Shown here piece after piece: positions 12,038 through 23,800 of a stretch of 64,000 bases of DNA. This DNA comes from Podospora pseudocomata. Lineage: Eukaryota; Ascomycota; Sordariomycetes; Sordariales; Podosporaceae. The stretch is taken from positions 161,501 to 225,500 of the forward strand of contig NC_085887.1 of assembly GCF_035222375.1 (NCBI RefSeq), in the 5' to 3' direction. Every line of letters starts with the position of its first letter. Position 1 is the first letter of the stretch. The notes under the pieces are model-generated. The model searched no databases and had not been told where the DNA came from. It saw only the letters and a list, made by a program, of their open reading frames with translations. A program made the position numbers and the translations under genes.

Positions 12038-13760
12038 GATTTTCTCTGCATCACTTCCTCCTTCTGACCATTCCCAAGTCCTGCAGAGCTGGTGATGCTC
12101 TAGTCTGAGAACGAGGACCGAAGCAGACAGCGGACCTCGTCTCCGAGCCTTGCCCGTGTCGCCATTCCCATTCTGGCCGTCGACGAGACTGAATTCCACT
12201 CCCTCATCGACCTTCCTCGCGGCCGAGTATCACGTCACAATCAATACTGCGACCCCCGCTTGCTAGTCTCGTGATGCCGTGATATCGACCAGACTCACCA
12301 CGGTGGACTTTGTAGCTCAGAATAGTGTCATGGTCAAAATAAGGTTGATTAAAAGGGAAGATCCATGTGAGTCCGGGGCCGTCAAGTCCCACTGCTGGCA
12401 CATCAATCTACCCCAGAATAGCTTACAGTCTCGCTTCCCGGTTTCCATGTGCCCAGAGTCGACTGTGTTGTTATTTTTGTCGACTTTTTCATCAAAATTA
12501 ATATCTGCTCACGTCTTGGTGGATTGGCTAACCAGGTGGCTGGACAGTGTCGGACTGTCAGTGTCTGTCAGGATCCGCTTGCGCCCTCATGCTGGTCGAC
12601 GAGGTACGAAGCAACCTGATATTGTTACGGTGCTGTTGTGCCTGGTGCCTCGCAGGACGCCCCCGATGTATCATGTCTGCCCGTTCGGCAACCTCACAAC
12701 GGCCTCGCAAGATGCAACGCTCTTGACCTTGACTATTGGTGTTGGACGACACATGGACGCTCTGGGATCCAAGAAGGCTCGCACTTTGGTAGTCGGTCCG
12801 CATACACGGATGTCCCCATCCGACTGGTTCAAGAAGGTCGACCAGAGACACTAGACTGCGGTTTGAAATTGCCTAGGCCGAATCAGACTTGTTCTTGGAG
12901 AAGCCCCCGGCATCGTGATGCTGGGCCCGGACGTTGAATCGCCAAGGTTCTTGGCCAGATGCCGTGTGTTGGTTCAAGGGTCATGTAAGGGAACTCGCGA
13001 TGTTACTGTCACGACAGTCTCGTCACCACATTGGCTGGCCCTATCCGGTACCGAGAGAGCCACAATATCGGCCTCGGAAGACCACCCACCATCGGAGAAT
13101 TGGGAATCTAGATGAAAAGGTTAAACTTTGTATGGGGAAACAGGTCTCCAAGCCGCCTATGCTGCCCCCTTTTTTCGGTTTTGTTTTTCGACCACGTTGA
13201 GGCAATCGCAGAGCCGCTCAGACCCGGGAAAACCGCGGGTTGGTGCCAGCCCAGTGAAAATAAATCAACTGCATGTGAAGCGGGCGAAGGGTTGGTGGTT
13301 CGTGGGTGTCATCGCTACCTGTTCTGCAGGGTTCAGTGTCGATGTTTTCATCTGCGGATAAAGTCGAACATGCTCTTGGCGCCTGATTTTGGTTGTTTCT
13401 CCCCGCAAAGTTCGTGCCTTGTACATTCGCCTAGGTGCTATTTCCAACACAGAAGGTGATTCGGGACAGGTCACGGTGCCATTTGCCGTCTAATTCTGTC
13501 TGCAGGTCACACCCAACCTGGGTCTGGCATTTGCCCATGCGAACGTCAGGTGTTGTTCTTGGTTGAGAGAGCCTCAAGTTTTGTTTCCTCAGATATACCA
13601 AGCTCGTTCAAGCGACCTTTGACAAGCCGACATACCCGGAAGTTTGTCTGTAGGACCTCAGCATCCGAGGAGGAGAGTAAGTAGCCCTCTTTTTTGTCTG
13701 CTCGCTTTGATAGCCGAGAGGCGGCCGACCTGCCAGAACCGTATACACATACTGATGGGA
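12038..13760. other. intergenic, no gene supported
   Basis: This stretch lies upstream of the DUF4360 gene and downstream of the ADP-ribosylglycohydrolase. An open frame at 12279-12854 (+) reaches 191 codons but its translation lacks any domain, signal or splice pattern, so I leave it out. Confidence 0.4.
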
Positions 13761-14840
13761 CTACGACGAGGACAGCAGGTACTCCACAATTTCTGCAAAC
13801 TCCCTGCCATGTTGCAGCTTCTCTCGCCAACGCAGTGGTATCGCCTCGGCCCCGTCCCGGGCCCCCAGGAGACCTCCCGCAATGGCGCCGTTGGTATCCG
13901 TATCCCGTCCTACTCTCACAACATCGACGAGAATGTCTTCCAACGACCTCGGGTCAAACATGGCGGCCACAGCAAGCTTGAGGGACTCGAGCACATAGCC
14001 CGAGGCTCCCCGCGGAAGCTCCTCTCGAAAGTTCCTTGCGCTCCTCGGTCCGTGGAGTGCGAAATCATCCAGCTTCACCCTATGTCGGCCCCCCTCCATC
14101 GCCCTCTGCACCTTTCCCACCGCACTCTCAACCCGCCCCCCTCCTCTCCCCTCCCTCTTCTCCTTGTCCCCAACACCCTTCAACACCTCCATGCCGGCCT
14201 GCCACGCCTCATCCGCATTCTTCCCTTCCACCAAAGCCCTCACCAAAGCATTATACACCACACAGCTAACCACACAGCAACTGTCATCATGCGTAACCGC
14301 CGAAATCCCCATACTCTCCTCCACCATCCTCCCCTCATCCCGTTGAAACAAGGCGGTAGGTACACACCTCATCAGACTCCCATTCCCCGCCCTCCCCTCC
14401 CCCGCCCCCGACTTGCTCGCATCCCCATACGCCTTGAACGCCATGATCCCCTGCGCCGTGGCCCCCCCAACATCCCTCGGCTTCCTCCCCTTCACCCTCC
14501 CCGGCCAATCCCTACCCTCAAACCAATCAACAAAATACCACGCCGCCCTTTCCACCACCCCCTCCCCTCCCTGCCCTTTTTTGTCGTTCCTCACCTCATC
14601 ATAATAAGCCAGCAGCACCGCCCTCGTAAGATCAGTATCGTCCGTCGCATCCCCCGCCTTCCACCCAAAGTGCCCCCCGCCGATGATGTCTCTCAGAGGG
14701 GAGGGGAACTTTTGTTGGATCTCCTCCCAGGACATGAACTCTAGCGTCGCGCCCAGGCTGTCACCTGCGTGGACGCCCAGCAGCGCTCCCAGCACGCGGG
14801 AGGGGTCTCTTTTGTCTTCTTTTTCTGGTGCGGTTGACAT
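13761..14840 (-). CDS. ADP-ribosylglycohydrolase (DraG/ARH family)
   Basis: One exon of 359 residues. The fold's metal-binding motifs are in place: GALLGVHAGDSLGATLEF near the start, GDATDDTDLTRAVLLAYYDE for the first acidic cluster, GRAGNGSLMRCVP in the middle, THDDSCCVVSC, and VGRDTDTNGAIAGGLLGARD near the C-terminus, which supplies the second pair of metal aspartates. This family removes ADP-ribose from proteins or hydrolyses related linkages using magnesium. The target in fungi is unclear. A low-complexity Gly/Arg/Glu loop (residues about 235-255) is the only unusual part. There is no targeting signal, so a cytosolic or nuclear site is likely. All key Asp residues appear intact. Confidence 0.9.
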   Translation of the reverse strand: MSTAPEKEDKRDPSRVLGALLGVHAGDSLGATLEFMSWEEIQQKFPSPLRDIIGGGHFGWKAGDATDDTDLTRAVLLAYYDEVRNDKKGQGGEGVVERAAWYFVDWFEGRDWPGRVKGRKPRDVGGATAQGIMAFKAYGDASKSGAGEGRAGNGSLMRCVPTALFQRDEGRMVEESMGISAVTHDDSCCVVSCVVYNALVRALVEGKNADEAWQAGMEVLKGVGDKEKREGRGGGRVESAVGKVQRAMEGGRHRVKLDDFALHGPRSARNFREELPRGASGYVLESLKLAVAAMFDPRSLEDILVDVVRVGRDTDTNGAIAGGLLGARDGAEAIPLRWREKLQHGREFAEIVEYLLSSS

Positions 14841-15214
14841 GATGTTGAGTGGATAAACTCGGAGATAAACTGTTTGCGGTGGTGATCGACAATGACGGAG
14901 ATAGTGATGATAAGATAGCTAGGTAGGCTCTCGGTGGTGATGATTGTTGCGGAAGGTGCAGTTCCGTTGATTTGAAAGGGAAGATAGAAAATCAGGGGAC
15001 CAAACGGTGAAGCGGGGTATATGTCTACCTCTCTTGGCTGGCTTGCGTAGGTGGTTGCCTCGCATCAACGCCTCAGGCATCGCCCCCCCCACACACCGAG
15101 CTCGCGCAAAGCATACCGTTGAAGGCTTTTTAGTTCAAATCCATCATTACGTTGTCATTATTTTCATTAAAAAAATAAATAAAAAAGAAGAGCTTTTGGC
15201 TATGCAATGTCGGT
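14841..15214. other. intergenic between two leftward genes
   Basis: It holds the promoter of the ADP-ribosylglycohydrolase and the 3' end of the sulfate permease. An A/T-rich run lies near 15165-15190, a likely polyadenylation region for the permease. No gene is seen. Confidence 0.4.
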
Positions 15215-17621
15215 TCAGTTGAGCACGCCCTCTCCTCCCTCTTCAACCTCGCTCAGCTTGAGTGCCTCGGACACATCATTCACAAAGTGGTCGTCTCCCC
15301 CTGCCAGGTCCATAATCCCGCTACGAATCAGTGTTCTGCCCACCTTGGAATCCCGCGATGGCACCCGGCTGAAGAAGATTCTAACGCCTCTCTGGCGGTA
15401 GTCTCTGACAATCTCCTCCAAGACCTGCGCACCGCTCCCATCCAGGCCCGTGACGCCGTGAATGTCAAAGATGATATTTCTGTTGGAGTCTTCCCTGCGC
15501 AGTCTGGGCAGGGCAGGATGCGCCATGCTAGTCCCGTACAGCTCCAGCCGCCGCAGTCTTGTCTTGAGCTCACCCGTGTTGGCAAAAGTTAAAGGTTCTG
15601 GGATCTTGACGATCAGGCATCCCTCAATAAACTCCAATCTGTCTGGATTGGCCTCGGCGTTCTCGAACCGGTTGGTGCCCGGAATGCGACCGAGGATCTG
15701 GATGCGTGGGCGCGTGGCATGCCGGATGACTTGCAGGAGTGACAAGAAGACGCCAATGGCCATGCCGAACGTCAGGCTAAAGAATATGGTGGTCAGGAGG
15801 ATGGTGAGCATGAGGCCCAGCTCGTTCCACGCGTGGATCTTGAGAAAGAAGGAGATGTCGTGAGGGCATTCCTCGATCAGTGACCACGCAACGACCGAGA
15901 TCAGGGATGAAAGTACTGGTTTCTGCAAAACACTCGTCAGCATCTGATCACACGAGAATTTCCATCAAAGCACAAACCGGGAGATAGTAGAGATAGGGCA
16001 AGCAAAAGGTAATGCAGAGCAGTGTCAGGCCGCTCAGGATGATGGACGACATGGGTGTTCTCCCACCGGTCGACCTGTTCACCTTGCTCCTGCCATAGCC
16101 GCCAAACCCAGGCAAGCTCATGAAGCACCCGCCAACGATATTGGCGACGCCCAATGCAACGAGCTCCCGGTTGGGACTGAGCTGGATCTCCGCGAACGAC
16201 GCTCCGCCCAGACTCTTTGCGGCAACAGACGACTCGAAGAAACCTAGCAGAGCAATCAGGAAGGCGGTGCTTGTGGCTTCGCGGATGTACACCATGTTGG
16301 ACCACTTGAACGGCCAGCGGAAAGTGAACGAGTGCCCACTTGCTGCCTCGACCTTGCCCAGGACAGCAACACCGGCCTTGTCCCATTCAAAATAGTACGT
16401 CAAAAAGGCCGACAGAACCACCACCAGGAACCGATCTGGAATGTAGGCCACCCCCGGATATCGGGGCTGCAGTCTCCGTTTGATCTCCCGACAGACCATG
16501 ATGACAACAAAGCTCGTAGCAGCCACAGTGAACGTCAGCGTGTGCGCCTTGTCCAAGTTCCCGAGAATAAACCACAGTTTGTCAACACTGCTCGCGTGTC
16601 CAACACGCGCCTCCTCCGCCAGCTTCTGCAACCCCAGCTCGGGAATCAGCTGGTCAACCGCAATCACGGCACCAATAGCACTGATAAAGCCCCGAAGGAA
16701 CGGCCTCGACAGCACACTATCCAAAAACCCGAGCCTCGCCACGCCGGCAATCAGCACCATCGCCCCCGCCAGCCCGGCCACAATGCCACAAATCCTCGCA
16801 TGCAAAATCGCATCATTGTCCCCTCCCTCCCCCTTATCCACGCTCCCCTTGATCACCGTCCCCACAAGCAGCGACCCCGCGGCCTCAGGCCCGATAACCA
16901 TCGCCGGACAGCTCCCCAAAAGCGCGTATATGAACGGGTTGAAAACAAACGAATACAACCCATTGATGGGCGGGACATGGGCCAGATTGTCCGCCAGCGA
17001 CAGCGCCATGGGGACGTACATGCCCGCCACCGTCAGCGCGGCCACAAAGTCGCCCTTGAAGTAGCTCCAGCTGTACTCCCTGGCCCAGACCAGCACAGGC
17101 ATGTAATACGACATGTACATGAGCGCATTGTCCCGGATGCCATGCCGCTCAGCAAGATCCCTACTCGTGCTCATCTTTTTGCTGCGCATCCTCGCCGCCC
17201 ATGTTTTTGGCCGGCGCTGCCGTGGTGCATTGTTTTGCCCCTCTGCCGGGGCGGAAGCACCACCCGTTGCCGGCTCGGCTTCGCTTTCGGATTGAGCTGC
17301 GCTGTCGCCGTGTCTGGCACTGCCACTGCCACCGAAGAACGACCGGGGGCTTGTCGGGCGAGGGGAGAAGGTGCCGTGGTCGCAGGGGCCGTCGTGGACG
17401 TGTTCGTGTTCCCTGAAGTCGAGGGCCGAGTCGAGGAGGGAGGTCGCTTCGGTGGGGTTTGGGCGGCTCGGGCCGGCCGAGTGTCTCCGGTCAAAGTAGC
17501 CGGTACCGGGCTGGTCGGGGGAGGAGGACAAGCCCGAGTCGATGGATCCGTACGATCCGGCTGTGATGCTCTGGCGCAGGCCGCTCGGGTTCGTCGGCGC
17601 GTGAGGATTGCCCGCCGCCAT
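15215..17621 (-). CDS. SulP-family sulfate permease with STAS domain
   Basis: Two exons (17621-15978, 15922-15215) flank a 55-bp intron and give 783 residues. The donor is GTTTGT; this junction was chosen because it yields YYLPKPVLSSLISVVAWSL, the conserved helix sequence, whereas reading on gives an early stop. The first 150 residues are polar and Ser/Pro-rich. The transporter core starts near YMSYYMPVLVWAREYSW and includes MYVPMALSLADNLAHVPPIN, the SulP signature, with about twelve helices. A STAS domain fills the C-terminus (FEGCLIVKIPEPL-type start at LEFIEG, then NIIFDIHGVTGLDGSGAQ). It should import sulfate or related anions at the plasma or vacuolar membrane. The long N-terminal tail suggests phosphoregulation, which is inference. 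Confidence 0.92.
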
Positions 17622-18053
17622 GTTCGTCCGTCTAACAGAGCAGAGGGGTGAACAGACAGGGAGGGTTTGGTGAGTGTTATTGGGCCATCAATTATGATGT
17701 TGGAAGAGTGGAGGAGCGGTCAGGTCGGGGCTGGCTGGACAGGGGAACTGTCCCCGCGGAGCCTAGGCCAAACGTAATAGCGTCTCAAAAAATGCAACGG
17801 GAGGCTTTGCGAATTGAGAGGCGAGGCAGGCCACAGGGAAGCTTGGGGCAACGCGTGTGAGGTTACTCTACGGAGTTTCCCGTATGCATTTATCCAGTGC
17901 TGGGAGCTGGGTGACCCCGCAGTGTCGGTGGGTTTCAGGTCTGCGCTGCCAGTCAAGGAAAAAGGGTTGCCAATTGCCAAGGCCCCGTTTGATCGCAAGC
18001 TTGATTACCTTGTTACATAACTCACGATGTATCATCCCATTAATCCGGTACTG
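17622..18053. other. intergenic between two leftward genes
   Basis: The promoter of the sulfate permease lies here, together with the 3' flank of the next gene. No coding or structured element is evident. Confidence 0.4.
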
Positions 18054-20156
18054 TCATACAATAAACACACTCAGCCGACTGCCCATCAGCTCGCTCTTGG
18101 GAAGCTGCACATCCTTCTTGTCAAAGTCATGTAGCAGCAGCCAGCAGATCATCCTAAACACCAGCGCAAACCAGATGGTGTTCCTCCTGATCTCCGTATT
18201 CGTCAGTCCGTGCTTCCTCCATGTTTCCGCCCTGCTCGGGGTGGGCGGTAGCCTGCCATTGCTGAACGTCCCTGTGGCCCTCCTCGAGTTTATCCCGAGT
18301 GTCGGCGGCCTGGGTGAGGAGTGTGTCGTCGTGTTTCCGGTGCCATCCTCACTCATGGTCCCCATTGTCTGCGCTGTTGTCGTCTGCTGCAGCCCCACCA
18401 AACCAAGCCCGTCGTACCCGGGCTCGGAGTAGTGAATATCCTTGGAGGCTTGGGCAGCCTCCTGGTCATAATGCTGGTTTGTGTCGTCAAGGCTGACGGC
18501 CCTGATGCGGATATCGTCAAAGTAGTGCTTGATCAAAGCCGCCTCGCGCTTCTCGTGTGGTGTCTTGAGTAGATCGTCAAAGGAGACATCCCCTGTTGCG
18601 CCTTCGTCGGTCGGCATCGGTGGGAACAGGGGGGGTTGCGCCGGTGTGCCCGGTGCTGATGCTGACATTGGGAGGTGAGTTGGTCTCCCGCTAGGCGGCG
18701 GGGCGGCAGCTGTTGGGCTGTATTCCGCCCAGTCGATGTCTCGTTGAGAGGTGTTGATTGCCAGCAGAACCTCCTGGACATGACGGCGGAGGACGTCGAG
18801 CACGACATCTTTGGACGTCTTGTTCAGGATGCTGTCACCGACCTCGTCAATGGCCTCGTGCAGCTCATTGAGGCACTTGGGCGAATATTCTCCGTCACGT
18901 TTGGGAAGCTCTTCTTCCAGGTCGCTGGCCAGTCTGTCAATGTTGGCGAGTTCGGTTGGGGGTGTGTATTTTGGCCCCTGGTCTGTGTTGATCTCAAAGT
19001 TCAGCCTCTTGCGGAACTCGCTCAGCAGGCGCCGGGGCGAAAAGGCCTGCTTGTTCAGAGCGAATGCCACGGGGTTGGGCAGATAAGTGAATGGCCGATC
19101 CTTGATGTGAAATGGCCTTGCCAGCATGGCCAAGACTTCAAAGACAACAGGAAACAAATGCACATGCTTCTTTGTTTCGTCCGAATAGCACTGCGTCGTG
19201 TACTCGTTGCACCGGATCAGGTTGAGCGTCTCGGCAATCTCGGTACGGCTCCCCAACTGCAGCGTCTTGAGATCTTTCTGCTCGTTGATGGGCGCTTTCC
19301 AATTCCTGTCGTCCTTCTTGTCCCGATAAAAGGTCGGGACGTTCCCAAAACTGAGCTCTTTGACCTCAGACGTCGGTATCACCCTGTTCTTCTCGAACCT
19401 CGGCCAGCCGGGTTTCTCGAACGTGAACACCAGACCAAAGTCATGGACCCTGTTCCCGAGCACACTATACCCGTTCCCCTCGGCGCGGTACTTGTTGTTG
19501 TCACGGTCAAACTCCTTCCAGTATATCCCAAGCACAGCGCAGAGCTCGATGATATGACAAATCGCCGTCGTCGCGTAAGGCCTCTTCACAGCAGGATGCT
19601 TGTCAAAACTCCTCCTCATCGGCTGAATAGCCACCGCCAGCGACACCGGCCCCTTATACGGAAGAGTGACAGGGCTTCGCGTGCCGCTCTCCGTCGCAAA
19701 CTTCCTCCACTCGTTCGCCTCCCACTGCTTCGAGTCCCGCTCCATCATCTGCGCCGCCTCGATGGCCAAGATCCACGTCGCCAGCTCGTTCTTGTGCGTG
19801 TGGACCCGCTCCCTCAGATCACTGGTCGGCAGCTCAACTCTGGTCTTTTCACAGCTCTCGCGCGTGCCGTCCACGTACCAAATCTCCTTGTCGTCGATGG
19901 GACCCCTCGTGTTGTCGCTGGCGGCCATGAAGATGATGGGCGCCTCGTACTGCACCTCGCCCCGGAACCACCTGAAGCTGATCTTGGCGTATTCTGCCCA
20001 TTTTCCCAAGACCTCTCTGTCGCGAATCGAGAGACCGTTGATCCTCCCAATGACTGCTTGGACATACTGCAATACTACGCCAAGCAAAGCGAAAAGTGAG
20101 ATGACCAGGGCGGCAATGGCCACCTTTTCCTCCACGGTGAGATCGTTGTCGCTCAT
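18054..20156 (-). CDS. modin-like membrane-anchored protein, function unknown
   Basis: A single long exon of 700 residues starts at the ATG at 20156. A hydrophobic segment (residues about 10-34, VAIAALVISLFALLGVVLQY) forms one N-terminal membrane anchor. It is followed by DREVLGKWAEYAKISFRWFRGEVQYEAPIIFMA. That arrangement, an N-terminal helix then a W- and F-rich stretch ending in an E(A/T)PxIFM-type motif, recalls the large fungal proteins annotated as modin. The rest is cytosolic and hydrophilic, with a Pro/Ser-rich part at about 500-560. I do not know a biochemical activity. The C-terminus has a second mildly hydrophobic segment (WFALVFRMICWLLLH). Family naming is from memory and moderate in certainty; the coding call is strong. 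Confidence 0.8.
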   Translation of the reverse strand: MSDNDLTVEEKVAIAALVISLFALLGVVLQYVQAVIGRINGLSIRDREVLGKWAEYAKISFRWFRGEVQYEAPIIFMAASDNTRGPIDDKEIWYVDGTRESCEKTRVELPTSDLRERVHTHKNELATWILAIEAAQMMERDSKQWEANEWRKFATESGTRSPVTLPYKGPVSLAVAIQPMRRSFDKHPAVKRPYATTAICHIIELCAVLGIYWKEFDRDNNKYRAEGNGYSVLGNRVHDFGLVFTFEKPGWPRFEKNRVIPTSEVKELSFGNVPTFYRDKKDDRNWKAPINEQKDLKTLQLGSRTEIAETLNLIRCNEYTTQCYSDETKKHVHLFPVVFEVLAMLARPFHIKDRPFTYLPNPVAFALNKQAFSPRRLLSEFRKRLNFEINTDQGPKYTPPTELANIDRLASDLEEELPKRDGEYSPKCLNELHEAIDEVGDSILNKTSKDVVLDVLRRHVQEVLLAINTSQRDIDWAEYSPTAAAPPPSGRPTHLPMSASAPGTPAQPPLFPPMPTDEGATGDVSFDDLLKTPHEKREAALIKHYFDDIRIRAVSLDDTNQHYDQEAAQASKDIHYSEPGYDGLGLVGLQQTTTAQTMGTMSEDGTGNTTTHSSPRPPTLGINSRRATGTFSNGRLPPTPSRAETWRKHGLTNTEIRRNTIWFALVFRMICWLLLHDFDKKDVQLPKSELMGSRLSVFIV

Positions 20157-20615
20157 CTCTGGCGCTTCATGGATGGGTGAGTGAAGCAGACCATTTTGAC
20201 GAGGCTGGGAGCAGGAGGTGATGAGGGGCGAGTGCGCGTAACCCGGCGGCTGAGCACTCTTGTCCCAACTTCCATGCAGCCACTCGCCTCTCTCACTCGA
20301 TTGGGATTCGCGTCAAAATTTGGGCAAATGCTTGGTTGGACCTTGAATATTCTGACCGGTCTGCGCCGCTGCACTGCATCGTCGATAGTAAACAATCACG
20401 AAAAAGCCAGCAGATATCTCTAATATTACGGGGTGTTATATCTATGGGTATACCGTACTAAACAGAACAGAACAGAAACCCCAACCCAGCTCACCAAACG
20501 CCGAGCTTTCCCTTATTCCATGTCCGTCACAACGTCGCTCGTCGTGACCGCCATTAGTAAAACAATGCAAAAGTCCAAAAGGAACATACTACAAACAAGG
20601 CAACACGAGAACGCA
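20157..20615. other. intergenic between two leftward genes
   Basis: It contains the promoter of the modin-like gene. No coding or RNA feature is visible. Confidence 0.4.
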
Positions 20616-23249
20616 TCAACCAAACGCCTTGCTCATCTCCTCGCCCTCGACAGGCGTCACCGAAAGCTCAATGAGCTCTCGAGCCAGCTCAGCCGTCGCC
20701 GGGTCGATGCCGGCCTCCAAAACCAGCTCCTCTTCAGCAAAGCAAAGCCTGGCGAGCGTAAGTAGGTATCGCTGGGACCCTCCGTGGGAGGCTGACAGCT
20801 TAGCTCCCATTTGAACCACATCTGCTGTGCGTGGGTGTGTGACCAGCGTGTGGAGCAACAGGATTGCCCGTGCGATGAATCGGGGCAACAACGATGCAAG
20901 CTTCTCTTCCTCACCGTCTTGACCGTCGGGATCATCCGCTTCAGCCTCGTTCGTAAAACTGCGTATGCCACCTCTCGCCGCCGGATCCTGAACTATTGCT
21001 GGCAACCCGCCATCCAAGTCATACAGTCGGTCAATAGCCCAGCACAACACTGTGACAAGACGCGGGATGACAACTTCGCTCCTGGCCGCCTGCACCATGC
21101 CATACGGACTAGAGGTAAAAATTACCAGCGTTCGTAAAGTCGCGGTCCTCACCTCTAATTCCTTGACGGAACCTTTGGGCGCCCACCTCGGCGACTCATT
21201 CAGAAACAAGGACACAGCCTTGATCGTCTCCTTGGACACCTGGTCCAAATCCTTTGCTTTGGAGCGGGCGGTGGATGTCGCCGACACTGGACTTGGGATG
21301 GGCCCTATGCTGTCGGGCAAAACCGACGTCCACAGCAACGACAGCATCCCATACCAGTCTTGTTCAGGGTGTTTGACCGACAGCATGCGCAGAACAAACT
21401 CGGGCTCGACCGTGCGCCAGAACTGAACGAGGGGTGAGTGCTTCGTTGTCTCTGCGGTCTCCTCGGCCCAAGCCTGGCCACGCGCCGGTGCGGCGCATCC
21501 CAGTGCAACAAGATATAGCAGGGCGAGACACTGGGTAACGTCAATATCAAGACTCAACTGTCGGATTGCAGGGTCGGCGTGGTTGGACAAATCCCCATCA
21601 GGGCTGTGGTGCCGCTGGAGGGCAATGAGCTGACAGGTCGTTGTACACACTGGGACCAGAGAAGATGTGATGCGGGGCGCTACTACCACAGCATTCAAAT
21701 CAAGCGTGTAAAGCACCAACGATGCTAAATAGTAAATCGGTGCGTGGTAGCGCTCAGATAGACAGCGCTGCCACAAGTCAATCACGAGCTCGGCAAAGTC
21801 GGCCAGCAACAGAAGCGGCTCCTTGGGGCTGCCCAACCGAGACAGCTTCTGGAAGATAACGGTGGAGAAGGTCTGACTGGGATCTGATGGGAATGTAAAC
21901 CTGGAGAAGAGATCGAACGTCGGGGGCTGGTCACGGAGTGCACTGTGATCCAGGACCAGCCTTAAGAACTAGAAAGGAATCATGTGTCAGTAAATATTGC
22001 AGCAGATGGAAGGCGACCTGGATCAACTTACGTCATACGGAAGAGCGTTGGCAGTCGATATGATGATCGTGGGAGTTATTACTTCACGAGTCGCCCCACG
22101 ATCTGGTCCAAGTGCGTTCTCATCCACCTCGAGGCCATGTTTCGGGCTAGCAAAGACGTGACCGCGCTTCCTCTTCCCACCCTTGGAAGGCGTACGCTCG
22201 CCAGCAGGTGGGATGGTGGGAATTGCATCCCTCCTCCGAGAGCCTTTGGTAGGGCTTGATACGACTTCCACATCGTTGAATCCGTCGGCCTGCCCCCAAA
22301 ACTTGTGGTTCTTTTTCGGTGTGGATGCGCCGTCCTTCTTTTTGCTCTTTCCTCGTCCTAAGCCCTCTCTAAGATTCTGCTGGGCAAACTGAAGCTCAGT
22401 GGTAACATTGCGAGTTGTTGCCTGGAAGTCGTTCAGTTCCCGTTCATGTTTTGCTAATGTCTCCTCGTGTAATTTCCTCAAACGTGCAACCTCGGAATCA
22501 CGGTCGTTCTGTATCTTGTCGTACTTTGATCGGATGATGAGGGCCTCCCCTCTGGCGGTTGCAAGCTCCGACTGGGCGGCAGCGAGCTGGGACTGGAGCT
22601 GGGCAATAATGTCACCTTGCGGCCCTGGCCGAGCCGACTGGCCTGCCTGGGACGGCTGTACCGAGTAGGGCCCTGGGACGGGAGGAACAGGTGGTCGGGC
22701 AAATTGGGATTGAGTCGGCGCATGTTGTGGGCGCGGCGGCGGGAGCGGACGGGTAGGCGGGATAGGTCGTAGAGAGGGCGGTGCGTGGTAAGGGATTGGG
22801 CGAGAGGATGGCGCTTGAGGATATTTGGGAGGCGGGGGATAGACTGGCCGGGCTGTAGGAAGTGGTATATGCTGATTCCACCGTTGGGTGTTGGCGAGAT
22901 TGGCATTCAGTCGGGCCTGCTGGACGGGAAGCGACTTGGTGGCCCACGAATTGGTCTGCTTGGGTCCACCAGGCTGGGATTGCTGGGCAATCTCCTCAAA
23001 GACAACGGTGTCATCGAGGTCGTCATCTTCGTCGAGACCGTAACCGTCCTGCTGAACATGCTGCTGCTGCAACTGCGGCTGTGGCTGCGGTTGGTGGTGC
23101 TGGTGCTGGTGTGTAAGAGGTGGTGGACGTTGTGAGACCTGGGCCTGGGCCTGGACCTGTGTCAGTTGGATGGCATTCTCCTCGAGCTTCTGGAGGTCGC
23201 TTTCGTCGATCTGGTCCAGGAAGTCTTCGTCGGAAAAGTCATCATCCAT
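20616..23249 (-). CDS. Rad26/ATRIP-type DNA-damage checkpoint protein
   Basis: Two exons (23249-22032, 21968-20616), joined over a GTAAGT...CTAG intron of 63 bp, give 856 residues. The acidic N-terminus (MDDDFSDEDFLDQIDESDLQ) is typical of ATR-interacting proteins and matches the RPA-binding checkpoint recruitment motif seen in that family. It is followed by a Q/H- and P-rich spacer (about 40-190). A coiled coil (about 210-290, QLQSQLAAAQSELATARGEA on) precedes a basic segment. A helical C-terminal half without low complexity includes LLLLADFAELVIDLWQRC. The family partners the ATR kinase at RPA-coated DNA (fission yeast Rad26, Aspergillus UvsD). It is divergent with CDP-DAG synthase. The family call rests on architecture and short motifs. 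Confidence 0.82.
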
Positions 23250-23800
23250 GGCCGTCGGTTGTTCGGTTCAAGGTTGCGATTGTGCATACCCGTGCCATGC
23301 CTCTCGGGCCCGCGCTTAGGTCGAGTCGGATGTTTCTACGGTTGAGGTCGACGTCACTTGCGCCAGACGCGCTTATTAGAGTTGGACTTGACCTCTGTCA
23401 GTTGAGGAACGCGTTGGGGTGATTACCTAATCCACCTAACCGTTGGGTGACCCCCCACTGTGCCGGCCAAGACGGACTTGACGTAGCACCCCAGTTCCCG
23501 GGCAGACCTCGAAATTTCCACTCAAGCAGGACAAACACCAAACCAACAAACCCACTTCAGTCCACCGACGCTGCTCCCGTATGTTGTCGCAAAGCGCCCC
23601 TTGTCTTACTGCCTGTGCTAACATCGTCGTCGCGCTCCCCCGTAAAGAGCTCCTCGCTTCCCTCCCATCTGAGCTGAGGCCACTGTCCTCCTTTGCGCCC
23701 TCCTGCCAAATACCGATTCGTCCGATTCCGAACCCCTCGGGGACCTGACGTTGCCTGTCGTTCGGGGCCAAACGCATAGACACCCCATACCTCGCCCATC
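23250..23800. promoter_or_regulatory. bidirectional promoter region
   Basis: These 551 bases separate the ATG codons of the checkpoint gene (leftward) and CDP-diacylglycerol synthase (rightward). No TATA box is evident, which fits two housekeeping genes. Individual factor sites were not assigned. Confidence 0.4.

Noticed and set aside
12279-12854. 191-codon open frame on the plus strand
   Set aside because: It has no domain, signal peptide or splice pattern, and overlapping open frames of similar length exist on the other strand. Chance in G/C-rich sequence is likely.
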